From positions 35,000,341 through 35,064,340 of the forward strand of contig CAMTDV010000012.1 in NCBI GenBank assembly GCA_947069175.1: a DNA stretch of 64,000 nucleotides, in the 5' to 3' direction. Each line of letters begins with the position of its first letter. The first letter of the stretch is position 1. The notes beneath the pieces were generated by a model. That model searched no databases. It had not been told where the DNA came from and was given only the letters and a program-made list of their open reading frames with translations. Positions 10,299 to 22,880 of the stretch are shown piece by piece. This DNA is from Scalesia atractyloides. Lineage: Eukaryota > Streptophyta > Magnoliopsida > Asterales > Asteraceae. A program made the translations under genes and the position numbers.

Positions 10299-11578
10299 AT
10301 GTCTTCACAAAACTCTGGCGCAAGGTTGAAGTCAAGAACCAACTCTAACTCGATGTCTAAGAAAGATTGTATGAGGTTTATAGCAAATCAAATGGCTAAG
10401 ATCATACCCGACATCGTTAGCAAAATTCAAGCTGTGCCAAACGCGGACTCGCCTCATGCCTTGGTCGATTCAAAGGTGGAATTACCTAAGACGACCTTTA
10501 CCCATAAGCAATTTGCTCTTGCAACCCTTTACCCTTCACCGGCAAAGGGGACGCCGCTCAGTTGCTTCAATGGTTTGATGCCAAAGAAGTGACGTTCCTA
10601 CAAAGTGGATGTCCTGACCACTTATGTACGCTTAACGCAACGGCGTTTTCCGATCAAGAGCCCTCGATTGATGGACTTCCGAATGCAACGTTCGTGGAAA
10701 CAACGCCACGCACGCTCTCCCTTGGGCCGACCTTCAAAAGCTGATGAGGGACGAGTTTTGTCCTCCACACGAGCTTAGAAACTAGAGAACGAATCTGGAA
10801 TTTGAAGCAAGTGGGGAACGATAATGCTGGTCTCACGGCTCGCTTCAAACAACTAAGTGCACTTTGCCCTAGTCAGGTCGACTCCCTCGACAAGGCTATC
10901 GCGAAGTACATCGAATGCCTACCTCTAACCATCGCCGATCTAGTTGAAGCCGTCCACACCCAAAACCCTTGAATATACCTATCGCCTCGCCGCCAAATTC
11001 AACAACAACCGCATCATCCGTGAAACCTCCAATAAAGCTCCACCAAAGAATGTACACCAAGCCACCACCGATACCACCGAAGAACCTACACCATCCAAGC
11101 CACTTAGGAACAACAACAAGGGTAAGAAGCGGAAGGCTTCTAACCAAAATTATGCTGTCGTTACTCCGCAAAACCCGAAACCCTTGCAATCCGTTCCCAC
11201 CGCCTCAACCCTAGAACCACCAAGGAGGAACTATACCGGCTCATGGCCCAAGTTAACCAATGCTCCTACCACCATCCCGCTAACACCCGTGTCGCAAATG
11301 TGCTACCTGTAACAGGTTTGGGCATTTTGCCGATCGATGTCGCCAAAACCTAAGGCTTACCCAAGATCAACCTATCGTTGCACACCCTGCCCTAAATCAA
11401 CCTCAACCTCCAGCCGCCATCAATCGCGCATGTTTCAAATGTGGCGATCGTAACCACTTTGCCAACACCTGCCCACAACCCAACAATCAGCAACAACAGC
11501 AACGCGTCAACCTCAACAAGCTCGAGGCAGAGCCTTCGTGATCACCGCCGCCCAAACGCAAAACGCTAATGACTCATA
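10299..11578 (+). pseudogene. gag of element A (capsid and two zinc knuckles), frameshifted
   Basis: The start MSSQNSGARLKS at 10299 is the first ATG in frame after the leader. After a frameshift near 10560 the Retrotrans_gag core appears (LLQWFDAKEVTFLQSGCPDH, then FCPPHE and FWNLKQ...LTARFKQLS around 10755-10860). Two CCHC zinc knuckles follow: CATCNRFGHFADRC at 11299-11340 and CFKCGDRNHFANTC at 11431-11472, both intact. At least four frameshifts (about 10560, 10640, 10770 and 10970) break the ORF. Gag forms the virus-like particle and binds the RNA. Length, about 420 codons when pieced, is normal for this lineage. Confidence 0.8.
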
Positions 11579-14500
11579 ACCGGTACGTTCCTCGTTAACA
11601 ATATCTATGCTTCTTGTCTTTTGATACTGGCGCGGACAAGTGTTTTGTATCCGTTGAATTCGAACCCATGCTTAAGTGTAAACGCTCTAAACTGCCAAAA
11701 TCATTCAAAGTCGAAGTCGCTAACGGAAAGTCCATCATCGTCGATTCTGTGCTTTCCAACTGTTCTTTGAATCTTAACGATCATATGTTTTCTATTGACC
11801 TCATACCCATGCAAATGGGAAGTTTCGATATCATAGTAGGCATGGATTGGCTTAGGCGAGTTCGTGCTGAAGTCGTTTTTTCGGAAAAATTTATCCGTCT
11901 TCCTCTTCCTAACGATGATTCCTTACACGTCTATGGCGAGAAACCCTCAAAAGGTCTCAAGCCCATGTCTTGTATTCAAGCGAACACATACTTGCGCAAG
12001 GATTACTTCGCCTTTCTCGTTTACATTGTGGAAAAGAAGGACAAGGGTCCATGCATAAGTGATGTTCCTATCGTTCGCGAATTTCCTGATTTGTTTCCAG
12101 AGGATCTTCCTGGTCCGCCTCTTCCTCGTTCTGTTGACTTCCGAATCGATCTCCTACCTGGCGCAACTCCTGTTGTGAAGTCCCCTTATCGTCTAGCACC
12201 TTCGAAGATGCAAGAGCTATCTAGCCAACTCCAAGAACTTCTTGATAAAGGCTTTATACGCCCTAGTACTTCTCCTTGGGGCGCTCCCGTTCTATTCGTC
12301 AAGAAGAAAGATGGATCATTTCGGATGTGTATCGACTATCGTGAACTCAATAAGCTCACGGTCAAAAACCGATATCCTCTTCCTCGTATTGACAATCTCT
12401 TTGATCAACTTCAAGGCGCAACTTGCTTCTTAAAGATGATCTTCGTTCTGGTTATCATCAACTTCGAGTTCTCGAATAAGATGTACCCAAGACCGCATTC
12501 TGTACACGTTTGGACATTACGAGTTTGTAGTCATGCCGTTTGGTTTGACCAACGCACCATGCCGTGTTCATAGATTTGATGAATCGCGTGTGCAAGCCGT
12601 ATCTCGATCGTTTCGTGATTGTCTTCATCGATCATATTCTTATATATTCTAAGACACAAGAAGAGCACGTGCGACACTTGCGTCTTATCCTTCAGCTGTT
12701 GCGTACTGAACGTCTTTACGCCAAGTTCTCCAAGTGTGAATTTTGGCTAAAAGAAGTTCAATTTCTTGGTCATGTCGTCAACGAATTTGGTATTCACGTT
12801 GACCCTGCAAAAATCGAAGCCTAAAGAATTGGATTGCTCCCAAGTCTCCGATCCAAAATTCGTTCGTTTATTGGTTTAGCTGGTTAATATCGTCGCTTTA
12901 TCTTAAATTTCTCCAAAATCGCCGTTCCTCTCACTTCTTTGACCCAAAAAGATAAACCTTTTGTTTGGGATTCCGAACAAGAGGAATATTTTCAAACACT
13001 CAAGGGCATGCTTTGTAATGCTCCTATCTTAACTCTTTCCGATGGTAACGACGACTTTGTCATGTATTGCGATGCTTCGAAACAAGGTCTCCGGTTTCGT
13101 CCTCATGCAAGGAGACAAAGTCATCGCTTATGCTTCAAGACAACTCAAAATTCATGAGAAAAATTACTCTACCCACGACCTTGAACTTGGTGAAGTGGTT
13201 TTTGCATTGAAGATATGGCAACACTACCCTTATGGTACATAGTGTACGTCTTCACCGACCATAAGAGCCTACAACACATCTTCAATATAAAAGAACTCAA
13301 CATGCTTCAACGTCGTTGGGTGGAGTTATTAAACGACTATAACTGCGATATTCTCTACCACCCCAGTAAAGCGAATGTTGTAGCCGATACACTAAGTCGA
13401 AAAACTCACGTTAAGAGTATCCGTTGCTACCAAACCTTGGGAAAACTTCAAGAGCTAATCGTGAGGCACAATACTCAACCATTAATGAGGGTAACCTCGA
13501 TAATGAATTGAAGTATGGTGTCAAAACCCAACTCGTATCAAAACCCAATGGCATCATGTACTACCTTGACGTATTTGGATTCGAGCTGTGGCAACCTTCG
13601 CAACCTTTTGATGAGTGAAGCTCATAAATATCGATATTCTATTCACCCAGGCACTGATAAGATGTACCATGACCTTCGTACGTCTTACTGGTGGCCTGGA
13701 ATGAAGAAAGATATCGCCTTCTATGTTTCAAAATGCCTCACTTGTTCTAAGGTAAAAGCCGAACATCAACGTCCCTCTGGCTTGCTTGAACAACCCGAGA
13801 ATCCTATTTGGAAATGGGAAAGCATTGCCATGGACTTCATTACCAAACTTCCTCGTGCATCGTCTGGTCACGATAGTATTAGGGTCATCATTGACCTTTT
13901 GACCAAATCCGCTCACTTCCTCCCCATATGTGAAGATTTCAAAGTCGAGAAATTGGCTCGTATCTACACGGATGAAATCATTTGTCGTTTCGGTATCCCC
14001 ATCGATATCATCTCATACCGAGATGGGCGTTTCACCTCTCCTTTTGCCAAACATTTCAAAGAGCTCTTGGTACTCATCTCAATCTTAGTACTACCTTCCA
14101 TCCTCAATCTGATGGACAAACCGAGCGTACCATCCAAACTCTAGAGGATATGCTTCGTTCTTGCGTAATCGATTTTGGTGGCAACTGGGATATGCACTTA
14201 CCTTTGGTCGAATTCTCTTACAATAACAGTTATCATGCGAGCATTCAAATGGCACCTGTCAAGGCATTGTATGGTCGTAAGTGCCAATCGCCTATTTGTT
14301 GGCACGAGATCGGGAAAGCTCAAATCACCTATCCCGAGCTTATACAAGAGACGAAGGACAAGATCTTACAAATTCGAGACAACCTGCTCAAAGCAGAAGT
14401 CGACAAAAGAGTTACCCGGATAGACGGCGCAAACCATTGGAATTCAAAGTGGGTGACTTTGTACTCCTCAAGGTAGCCCCTTGGGAAGGGTGTAGTTCGA

Positions 14501-14875
14501 TTTGGTAAGAAGGGCAAACTTGCTCCTCCTATGTAGGATCCTTTCAAAATTTTCGAAAGGATTGGTAAGGTAGCGTATAACTGGATCTACCTCAAGAACT
14601 CAACAACGTTCGTCCTACGTTCCATGTCTAAACTTGAGGAAATGTCTAGCTGACGAAGGGCTTCAGGTTCCACTTGAAGATCTTCAAATCAACGAGACTC
14701 TACACTTCGTGGAAAAACCGATCGAAATCATGGACCGAGGAATCAAGCAATTGAGGCGTAGTCGAATTCCCATAGTCAAGGTTCGATGGGAAGGTACGCT
14801 GAATTTACTTGGTAACTCGAAAGAGATATGAAAACTAAGTACCCGCACCTATTCGTTACACCTTCCTCTGAATAA
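11579..14875 (+). pseudogene. pol of element A: PR-RT-RNaseH-IN-chromodomain, inactivated
   Basis: Domains in order. Aspartic protease has an intact SFDTGADKCF (11617) and IIVGMDWL (11830). RT runs 12060-12830 with WGAPVLFVKKKDGSFRMCID and MPFGLTNAP, but the catalytic box reads FIDHILIYS instead of FIDD (12625). RNase H has YCDASKQG (13066), THDLELGEVVFALK and FTDHKSLQHI. IN zinc finger (13620-13750) ends CLTCSKVKAEHQ. The IN core has MDFITKLP, then SYRDGRFTS where SDRD is expected (second catalytic Asp to Tyr), and GQTERTIQTLED with the Glu present. The C-terminal module ends at IVKVRWEG plus a chromodomain-like tail. Frameshifts occur near 12435, 12560, 12825, 13085, 13250, 13510, 14060, 14405 and 14480. 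Two catalytic changes plus frameshifts make it defective. Confidence 0.88.
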
Positions 14876-14908
14876 ATTTCGGGACGAAATTTCCTAAAGG
14901 AGGGAGAC

Positions 14909-17010
14909 TGTAACGCCTCGCTTTTCATGTCTTCCTTAATTAGAAAGGATGGTTGTATTTCTATTTTTGGAAACTTGTATTTGTATTTCTTTTCCCAATC
15001 TTGTAATCCGAGACTTGAATCGTAATAAAATTTATACTTGATATATGCTTGTCTTACATACATTCATTCATTAAATTCATTCAAAATTACTTGTTATACA
15101 TGCAAAGATTCATGCATTCGACACTTATACACGTTATATGCTTAAAACATACCAAATATAACAACTTAAACAAAGTTCAAGGACTAAAAGTAGCAAAGAT
15201 CAAAGAATCTTCTGGAATAACCTGCCTCGCGACCCGCGACCGAATCCTTGGAAGCCTCTCGGGCCTGCAGCCGAAACATTCTTAACCTTCTCGCGACCCG
15301 CGAGAGGGTCATAATCCGGAAATGTTGGTTTCAAGCTCATGGATTGGTCAAGATTGTGTTTTCTGCATTTATTACACTCAAATAACACCCTCCCAATTTT
15401 ACCTATAAATACCCCACTCCATCTCCTCTCATTTCACACCTCAAATCATCTCTTCTCTTCTCTCTAAAAGGCTCTAAGAGCTCTTCTTCTCTAAAAGATC
15501 AAGGCTTCAAAAAGTGAGTTCTAACTCACCTCTCTCCTTTTGATCTTTCCTTCTTCTTCACACTTGAAACACCTTTGGGGATACTTCCATAGGTCTTCCA
15601 TGGAAAACCAACTAGGAATATCACCCTACTTCAAGGTCCCAAGTGTAAGAACTTTTCTTGTTTTAATAGGGTTTTACCCACAAGTGTTGTATCCTTCCAA
15701 GCTTGTTCTCGAAACAAGACTTGAGTTGGTAGAGTGTGATCACTTGGATGCCTTGGCTATCCTACTTCCATCCACCACCTCACTTGATGTTTTCGTTTAC
15801 TTTTGTCTTTACTTTTATGTATTAACTTACTCATGACCATCCTCGTCGTCCTCGTGACGACATGTGCATTGGTAAACTATACAAGAGGTTTTAAAAGGAA
15901 GGTTATCCTCCTACCTCCATGCATGATTTCTATGAAATTACATGATGTTTATGATTTACTTATTACGTATGCTATCTAATATATGTATATACTCGCTAAC
16001 CGAACTCTAGATGGTAATCAAATGATTGTCCGTCATGGTACTAGGTTGCATCATCTACGTACTTGATCTCTCATTACGATTCTAATGGGTATCATAACCC
16101 ATGAAAACACATCAACAAGAATGGATATTATAGTGTCAAAAACGAATATTAAGTCTAGATGGTTACTTTTCCGTATAAACTACTTTATTGTATTTTATTA
16201 CTAATCCTCCGTTGTCATTCGAATACTTACCAAACCCATTTTCCTCTTGTAGGATAACTCGGTGCCTCTTCCACCTCCAAACTTTTCATGGGACTAACAA
16301 GTGGAAGCTTGCAAAACCATGAGTACACTTGACCCATTTTCCTTTTACATAATTTGGGTTATAACATGTTAACATACAAAAACCCACAAATACACACACA
16401 CTACATGCTTTATACACTCAAACTTTCATACATGCTTATTGTTATGCTTTGGTACATGCTAAATTCATACATGCTTATTGTCATTAACTTAGCTAGCCCC
16501 AACTTAACATATATAGCGTTATAGGAGTAGCACACCGCCCGTCAGGGTATTGTTAAGTCTCAAAGCTGATACATTCTTGTTACATTCATACTTTAGTCTT
16601 GTTACTTTGTGTGACGAGGGACACATTCATTCTTGTGGACACTTGGGTTTGACAATTAGTATTGCATGCTAGCTTAACTTGTATACAATTGCCATGTAGA
16701 TTGAGTAAATTCTGTTATACTTATGCTAGTATTTCAAACTTGTGTACTCACCAATACTTTTGTATTGAACCATACTTTTAACATGTTGACAGGTTAGAGA
16801 TGTTGATCATGATGGAACGTAGTAGGGATGGCTTAGAAACACATCTAGAATTCTAAGAAATTTGTTGTTGTATTTGATTTCTTGTTGTACCTGACAATTT
16901 ATGTTGAAATGAAATTTGGTTTATTTAATTATCGTCGCAAATAGTGTTATGTGTGATGAGCAATCTATTCGTCTCACTCCGATGTTTCCGCCATCGATTG
17001 GGGTGTGACG
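14909..17010 (+). repeat. 3' LTR of element A (2102 bp)
   Basis: It begins TGTAACGCCTCG after the purine-rich tract AAAGGAGGGAGAC (14896-14908) and ends GTGTGACG, a one-base change from the canonical CA. It contains the GC palindromes (15221-15310) and TATA box (15404-15411). It is co-linear with the 5' LTR apart from small indels. Confidence 0.9.
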
Positions 17011-17335
17011 CCATAAGCTAACCAGTTAAATACTGACGCTCTATTTAAATCATAGACTTAGACCGACTAGCTACTTGATCAAAACTTATAACGACTAGAT
17101 TAGACGATGATCGGATAGAATGTAGTTTAATCCCAACAAGTATTTTGACTTGTGTAATATGGGTAAACTATAAACATTCGGGATTTTGAGACTTAAATGA
17201 CAAGGTTAGACCTGTTTCGGTTAATTTCCGTAAACTAGTTACATATACTTAACCGTACGCATATCAACGATACCGGGTAACCGGGTAAGTTATAGACAAG
17301 TTCTATATGCCATTACACTTTAAATAAGTTGTAAT

Positions 17336-18160
17336 ATCAGTAGGATATCAACTTACATGCCCGTTAAGGTTTTAAAATGAAATTATGTCTCATAAGGGCA
17401 TTTCGTTAATTTCATACCGTATAAAAGGAACTTGAATATAATTTAATGTTATAATTATAAGTATTCTGGAAAAATAACTTATTTATGATATAATACCAGT
17501 AGGATATTAATTACATGTGTAATTTATCTTTTATGACCAAACTATGCACCGAAGTGGCATTTTGGTCATTTTACACATAGTTTATAAATTATTTGGGATT
17601 CTGAGTTTATATCTTGTACCTACTGTTAAAATATTTAAAGTAAGTTTTAAAATCAGTAGGTAATAAGTCTTGGTTGGTAAATATGGTTTAAAACCATACT
17701 ATGCGCCGAAACGACGCTATGTCGTAAAATGACGATTTATGCGGCGATTAATGAAAACTAATGTTAAGGTCAGGTTAACATGTCTTAGATATTTTATTTA
17801 GTATAATATATCAGTAGGTAAAAGATTTACTTTAAAAAGATGTGATTAAAACCATTTTATAAGCCACAAGGGCCTTATCGTCATTTATCGACATAATACA
17901 AGGACTTGTTCATAAACTAAGTTTATAATCTGTTTTGACATCCCAAATAATCCTACTTACAATATTACATCAGTAAGAAACTCATTTTCAAGTTCATTAT
18001 CATTTAAAACTCTTTTTATGCAAAAAGGGCATCTTAGTCAAAATGGCATAATTACGGAACTTGTGCACAAACTCAGATTTTGATTATGATCATGTAATAT
18101 AACTGTAGAGGGTTATGCTACATTATATTTCGATCATAATGAATCTTTAGATCAGTAGCT
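17336..18160 (-). repeat. Degenerate ~158-bp tandem repeats inside the B/D LTR
   Basis: The motif ATCAGTAGG (with small changes) recurs at 17336, 17495, 17652, 17810, 17969 and 18151, at spacings of 159, 157, 158, 159 and 182 bp. Each interval also holds a related phrase around GGGCATTTTGGTCATTTTA. The same series is present in the other LTR of B and both LTRs of D, so it predates the family's spread. Confidence 0.7.
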
Positions 18161-18720
18161 AACTAATCTAAATCGGGTCAAAATCGAAAGTCAAAGCAGA
18201 AGTCAAACTTCGCGACTTTCGGTTGCGAACCGACCCTAGAACTGAAATTGACGAGCCGAACATGTTGTTACATGTTCTAATAGTTATTTGAAACTTGTTT
18301 AAGTGTCAAAACAGGCTTCATAACATATAAGATCAAATTATAAGATTTACGAAAAATGGCCTGTTTGACTTTTTAATATAATAACTTTGACCCGTCAATT
18401 GGTCTAGCAAACTTGATCTTCAGGAGGTGCCCTTTATTGGGACTAACACCTACCTTATTACGATCACTTAGCCATGTTCGTTACGAACAATGGTTGGACC
18501 ATAATGGTCTTAACCAAAAGTCAAGGCGTTTTCCATAAAATGCTTGACTTTTGGCTATAAAAGCCTATAAACGAAAAATGCAAGAGGAAGGAACACTTAC
18601 AAGTGGTTCCTAGGATGCAATAGAACTAAGTTGGATGCTCTTTTCAGTTAGGAACTTCCAGCGAGGGAGATAGAGTTGTGAATGAGAAAGGTGCAAGTTC
18701 AAATGGTGAACCTTGGCACC

Positions 18721-18728
18721 TATTTATA
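18721..18728 (-). promoter_or_regulatory. TATA box of the B 3' LTR
   Basis: TATAAATA on the minus strand; positional equivalents are 28926-28933 (B 5' LTR), 41738-41745 and 52251-52258 (D LTRs). Confidence 0.6.
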
Positions 18729-18887
18729 GTTGGAGAGCTTGAAGGAGGTGATGCCAGGTGCTAAGGGGTGTAAGAGGGAGCTTACAAGTGTCCTAAAACG
18801 TGACATAGCAGTTTGAAGACCATGGTTTCGATTTAATGGTGTTTGGCAACATGTGTGGAAGCCAAAGCAAATTTTCTGCAGACACAG

Positions 18888-18950
18888 GCCTCTCGCGCCC
18901 TGTGAGAGGCCAAGGCCATGCCTCTCGCGCCCCGCGAGCGCCCCTTGTCA
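18888..18950 (-). promoter_or_regulatory. GC-rich palindrome pair upstream of TATA in the B LTR
   Basis: Two blocks, CCTCTCGCGCCCTGTGAGAGG and CCTCTCGCGCCCCGCGAGCG, stand 160-230 bp upstream of the TATA box in sense direction. Equivalents are at 29092-29148, 41527-41580 and 52036-52090. Confidence 0.6.
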
Positions 18951-19249
18951 GATTTTAAAGTTTGACACTTTTAGCCCCTCAACTTATTAAACCCTCTTAA
19001 ACCTTCCTAAAACACTTTTTAGCATATTTAGCCCTCCGTAGCCAATACTTGGCGTAACCGGGAGTATACCCGGACATTGTCGAGCTCTCGGTTCGTTAAA
19101 AGGTCACTCAGAGGTATAAATTAACATGTTGACACTTTTAATCCCTCCATTATCCAACTTTCGCATAATTACAGAATTGAACCCTCTCGTCCAACAAATG
19201 GGACATGTAAGAGTTAGGACTTCGTAAAGGATCACTCAAAGGCCCACTA

Positions 19250-19450
19250 TAAGCATGTTGACTCCAATGTCACTCAGAGGCTGGGCATGTTGACAAATCA
19301 GTCACTCAGAGGCCAAGTTTAAGCATGTTGACATATCAGTCACTCAGAGGCTAATGATTAAGCATGTTGACATATCAGTCACTCGGAGGGTGTTGTTTAA
19401 GCATGTTGACATCAGACAGTTACTCAGAGGCTCAGTTTGAGCATGCTGAC
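19250..19450 (-). repeat. U3 minisatellite of the B 3' LTR
   Basis: Tandem units of roughly 28-40 bp with the core CATGTTGACATATCAG and CACTCAGAGGC. About six units lie here, one more at 29440-29690 in the 5' LTR, and fewer in the D LTRs (41020-41230, 51520-51740). They sit in U3, where copy number can affect promoter strength. Confidence 0.65.
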
Positions 19451-19569
19451 ACCTTTAGTCCCTATTAGTCTTTAATAGACTAAATTAAAAATACATCACG
19501 TATCACATACTGTTGAACATGATTTTACGAGGTGTTACATCCTCACCCCCTTAAAAAGAAATCTCATCC

Positions 19570-22500
19570 TCGAGATTTTATTCAAAAAGATGGGGGTACT
19601 TTTATCGCATAGTGGACTCAACCTCCCATGTATACTCAGGACCTCTAAAGGCATTCCACTTAACCTTTACTATAGGTATTAATTTCCTTTGGAGCTTCTT
19701 AACCTGTCAATCCTCGATCGAAATTGGTTTCTCAACAAACCTCAGGTTTTCATCTATTTGCACATCTTTGTGCGACATTGCTAGCGACTCATCGACTAGA
19801 CATTTCTTAAGGTTACTGATGTGGAACACATCATGAATTCCACTAAGCTCCTCTGGCAGCTTGAGCTTATAAGCTACAGTGCTGACACATTCGACTATCT
19901 CGAATGGTCCTATATATCTTGGGCTTAGCTTGCCCTTTTTTCCGAATCTCATTACACCTTTCCAAGGTGATACTTTCAGTATGACTTTGTCCCCTACTTG
20001 GAACTTAAGAGGTTTAAGCCTCTTGTCAGCATAGCTCTTCTGCCTATCACGGGCAGTCTTGAGATGATCACGGATTTGCAATCTTGTCCATGGTCTCCAG
20101 GACAATCTCATGTCCTGATAGTTGGGCTTTCCCAACTTCGCCCAACACACGGGCGTTCGACACTTTCTCCCATACAAGGGCTCATAAGGAGCAGCCTTGA
20201 CGCTCGTATATTATTGTAGGAGAATTCTATTAGGGGTAAGTGGTCATCCCAACTTCCACCTAAATCAATCGCACATGCTCTAAGCATGTATTCCAATGTC
20301 TGAATAGTACGCTCACTTTGACCATCCGTCTGCTGGTGGTAAGCCGTACTATAGTTTAATCTCGTGCCTAAAGATTGTTGGAAACTTTTCCAAAAATGAG
20401 AGGTATATCTAGTATCCCTATTAGATACAATAGATACCGGAACACCATGTAGGGACACAATCTTGTCCACATACAACTTAGCCAATTTGTCTGAATTATA
20501 CGTTTCCTTTATTGGCAAGAAATGAGCTGACTTAGTCAGTCTATCTACAATGACCCAAATCATGTCATTACCACGTTTGGTCTTAGGTAACTTGGTAATT
20601 AAGTCCATTGTTACCATTTCCCATTTCCAAGTGGGAATTTCTAGCTATTGTAGAAGTCCTGACGGTTTCTGATGTTCGGCCTTAACTTGCGAACACTTCA
20701 GACACTTAGCTACATAGGTGGCTATGGATTTCTTCAAACCCATCCACCAATAATTCTTCTTTAGATCCTGATACATCTTGTCACCACTTGGGTGAACAGA
20801 GTACCTTGAGTTATGCGCTTCTCGGAGGATTAGATCTCTAAGTCCTCCAAAGATTGGAACCTAGATTCTCTCATTAAATCTAAGGATTCCATCCTTTCCA
20901 GGCGCTAACTGATCCACAGTTCCGCCTTATCCCTCATTAGGAATATTAGCCTCTAATAGGGCTTGCTTTTGCGCATCTAACAACTTCTCATTCAAGTTGG
21001 TTATGAGCTCAATGCTCTTTGCATTAATCCTAATGGTTTAACCTTTTCCTTGCGACTCAAGGTATCAGCAACGACATTTGCCTTGCCAGGATGATAGTGA
21101 ATTTCGCAGTCATAATCGTTAAGTGTTTCCATCAAACGACGTTGTCGCATGTTTAATTCCTTCTGATTGAACAGATGCTGGAGACTTTTATGGTCAGTGT
21201 ATATAATACACTTTGTGCCATATAAGTAATGTCTCCACAGCTTTAGTGCGAATACAATGGCACCCAATTCCAAATCATGGGTGGTGTAATTTCTTTTGTG
21301 AACCTTTAACTGTCGTGATGCATAAGCAATCACCTTGCCTTTTTGCATTAGCACACAGCCCATGCCAGTGTGCGAAGCATCACAATAAACTACAAAATCT
21401 TCAACACCATCATGCAGGGATAACACAGGAGCATTGCTCAACTTGTGTTTCAGAATCTCAAAGGACTCTTGTTGTTTTGGACCCCAAATAAACTTAACAT
21501 TTTTACGGGTTAGGGTAGTTAAAGGAGTGGTTATTCTTGAAAAGTTCTCGATGAACCTTCTATAGTAGCCAGCCAATCCTAAGAAATTACGAATCTCCGA
21601 TGGGGTTTTGGGCACTTCCCAATTCATTATGACTTCTATTTTGGCGGGATCCACTTGGATACCACCTCACTTACCATATGTCCAAGAAATTGAACTTCTC
21701 TAAGCCAAAACTCACACTTAGAGTACTTAGCATAAAGCTTCTCTTGCCTTAGTAGTTCTAAGATGCACCAAAGATGTTTCTCGTGATCATCTTGATTACG
21801 AGAGTAGATAAGTATGTCGTCTATGAAGACAATGACAAACTTATCAAAATACGGTTTGCAGACCCTATTCATGAGATCCATGAATGCTGCAGGTGCATTT
21901 GTGAGCCCAAAAGGCATCACTAGAAATTCAAAATGACCATATCAGGTCCTGAAGGCAGTCTTAGGAACATCCTCGTTCCTAACCTTCAGTTGATGATATC
22001 CTGATCTTAAATCAATCTTAGAAAAATAACTAGCCCCTTAAGTTGGTCGAATAGGTCATCATCCTAGGCAAAGGATATTGGTTCTTAATCGTTATCTTGT
22101 TCAACTCTCGGTAATCAATGCACATCCGCATTGAACCGTCTTTCTTTTTAACAAAAAGAATTGGAGCTCCCCAGGGCAAGGAACTCGACTGAATAAAGCC
22201 TTTCTCTAAGAGTTCATCTAACTGCGTCCTTAACTCCTTCATTTCCGTTGGTGCTAACCGATACGGAGCTCTGGCAATAGGTGCTGATCCTGGCATGATT
22301 CAAGTCTAAACTCCACTTGTATATTTGGAGGCATGCCTGGTAATTCTTCAGGAAAAACATCCGGAATACTCCGAGATAACTGGAAGGTCCTCTATATTTG
22401 GCTTAGGCTCATTGATAGTTACTTGCGCCAGGTAAATGACACAACCTTTCCCTAAACACTTGGATGCCTTAAATAACGAAGCTTGTCTGGAAATCCATAG

Positions 22501-22880
22501 TGTGAATCTCCAGGGATGGTGATCATTTCACCGGATGGGGTTTTAATCTCGATGAGTTTCTTATCGCAGGCAATACGGGCTTGGTTATGGGATAACCAAT
22601 CCATGCCTAAAACTAAATCGAACCCTTCCAATTTTGTTGGCAAAAGAGAGATAGGAACGAATGATTCTTAATGAATATAGAGCATCCATCAAGAATGGAA
22701 GATGCTATTTCTAAAGTTCCATCAGCAAGTTCCATCTCATAAGTTTTATCTAGAGTTCTTATAGGTAAGTTTAATAGTTTACTAAACTTATGATCAACAA
22801 AAGATTTATCTGCGTCGAATCGAAAAGAACTCTAGCATATACATCATTGATAGGAATGTACCGGTTATGACATTATTGTC
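19570..22880 (-). pseudogene. pol of element B: PR-RT-RNaseH-IN-chromodomain, degenerate
   Basis: Read from 22880 downward. The protease active site is lost to a frameshift at about 22825, but GFDLVLGMDWL (about 22620) remains. RT (22300-21640) has WGAPILFVKKKDGSMRMCID, MPFGLTNAPAAF and an intact FIDDILIYS box (about 21810). RNase H (21654-21001) has YCDASHTGMG, THDLELGAIVFALK, YTDHKSLQHL and HYHPGKANVVADTLSRK. The IN zinc finger (about 20800-20650) is broken. The IN core (20617-20108) has MDLITKLP, SNRDTRYTS where SDRD is expected (Asp to Asn) and GQSERTIQTLE. The C-terminal module (20177-19600) has YIGPFEIVE, HDVFHISNLKKCL and a chromodomain-like tail. Many frameshifts and stops lie between the blocks. 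RT is better preserved here than in sister element D. Confidence 0.87.

Larger units (their letters stand above)
7242..17010 (+). mobile_element. Element A: Ty3/gypsy chromovirus (Tekay/Del-like), nested in the 3' LTR of B
   Basis: Two 2.1-kb LTRs (7242-9341 and 14909-17010) start TGTAACGCCTCG. A Met-tRNA PBS lies three bases after the 5' LTR and a purine-rich tract abuts the 3' LTR. Internal order is gag, PR, RT, RNase H, IN, chromodomain on the plus strand. The first 92 bp of the two LTRs differ at five positions by eye, so the insertion is not brand new. No target duplication is visible: the host LTR sequence resumes cleanly after a single extra C. Pol is inactivated (see the pol entry). 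Confidence 0.9.
17011..19539 (-). repeat. 3' LTR of element B, main part
   Basis: This continues the LTR interrupted at 7241 and matches 27221-29783. In sense direction it starts at 19539 (TGTAACACC) directly after pol. It holds the U3 minisatellite (19250-19450), GC palindromes (18888-18950), TATA box (18721-18728) and the ~158-bp repeat series (17336-18160). Confidence 0.9.
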
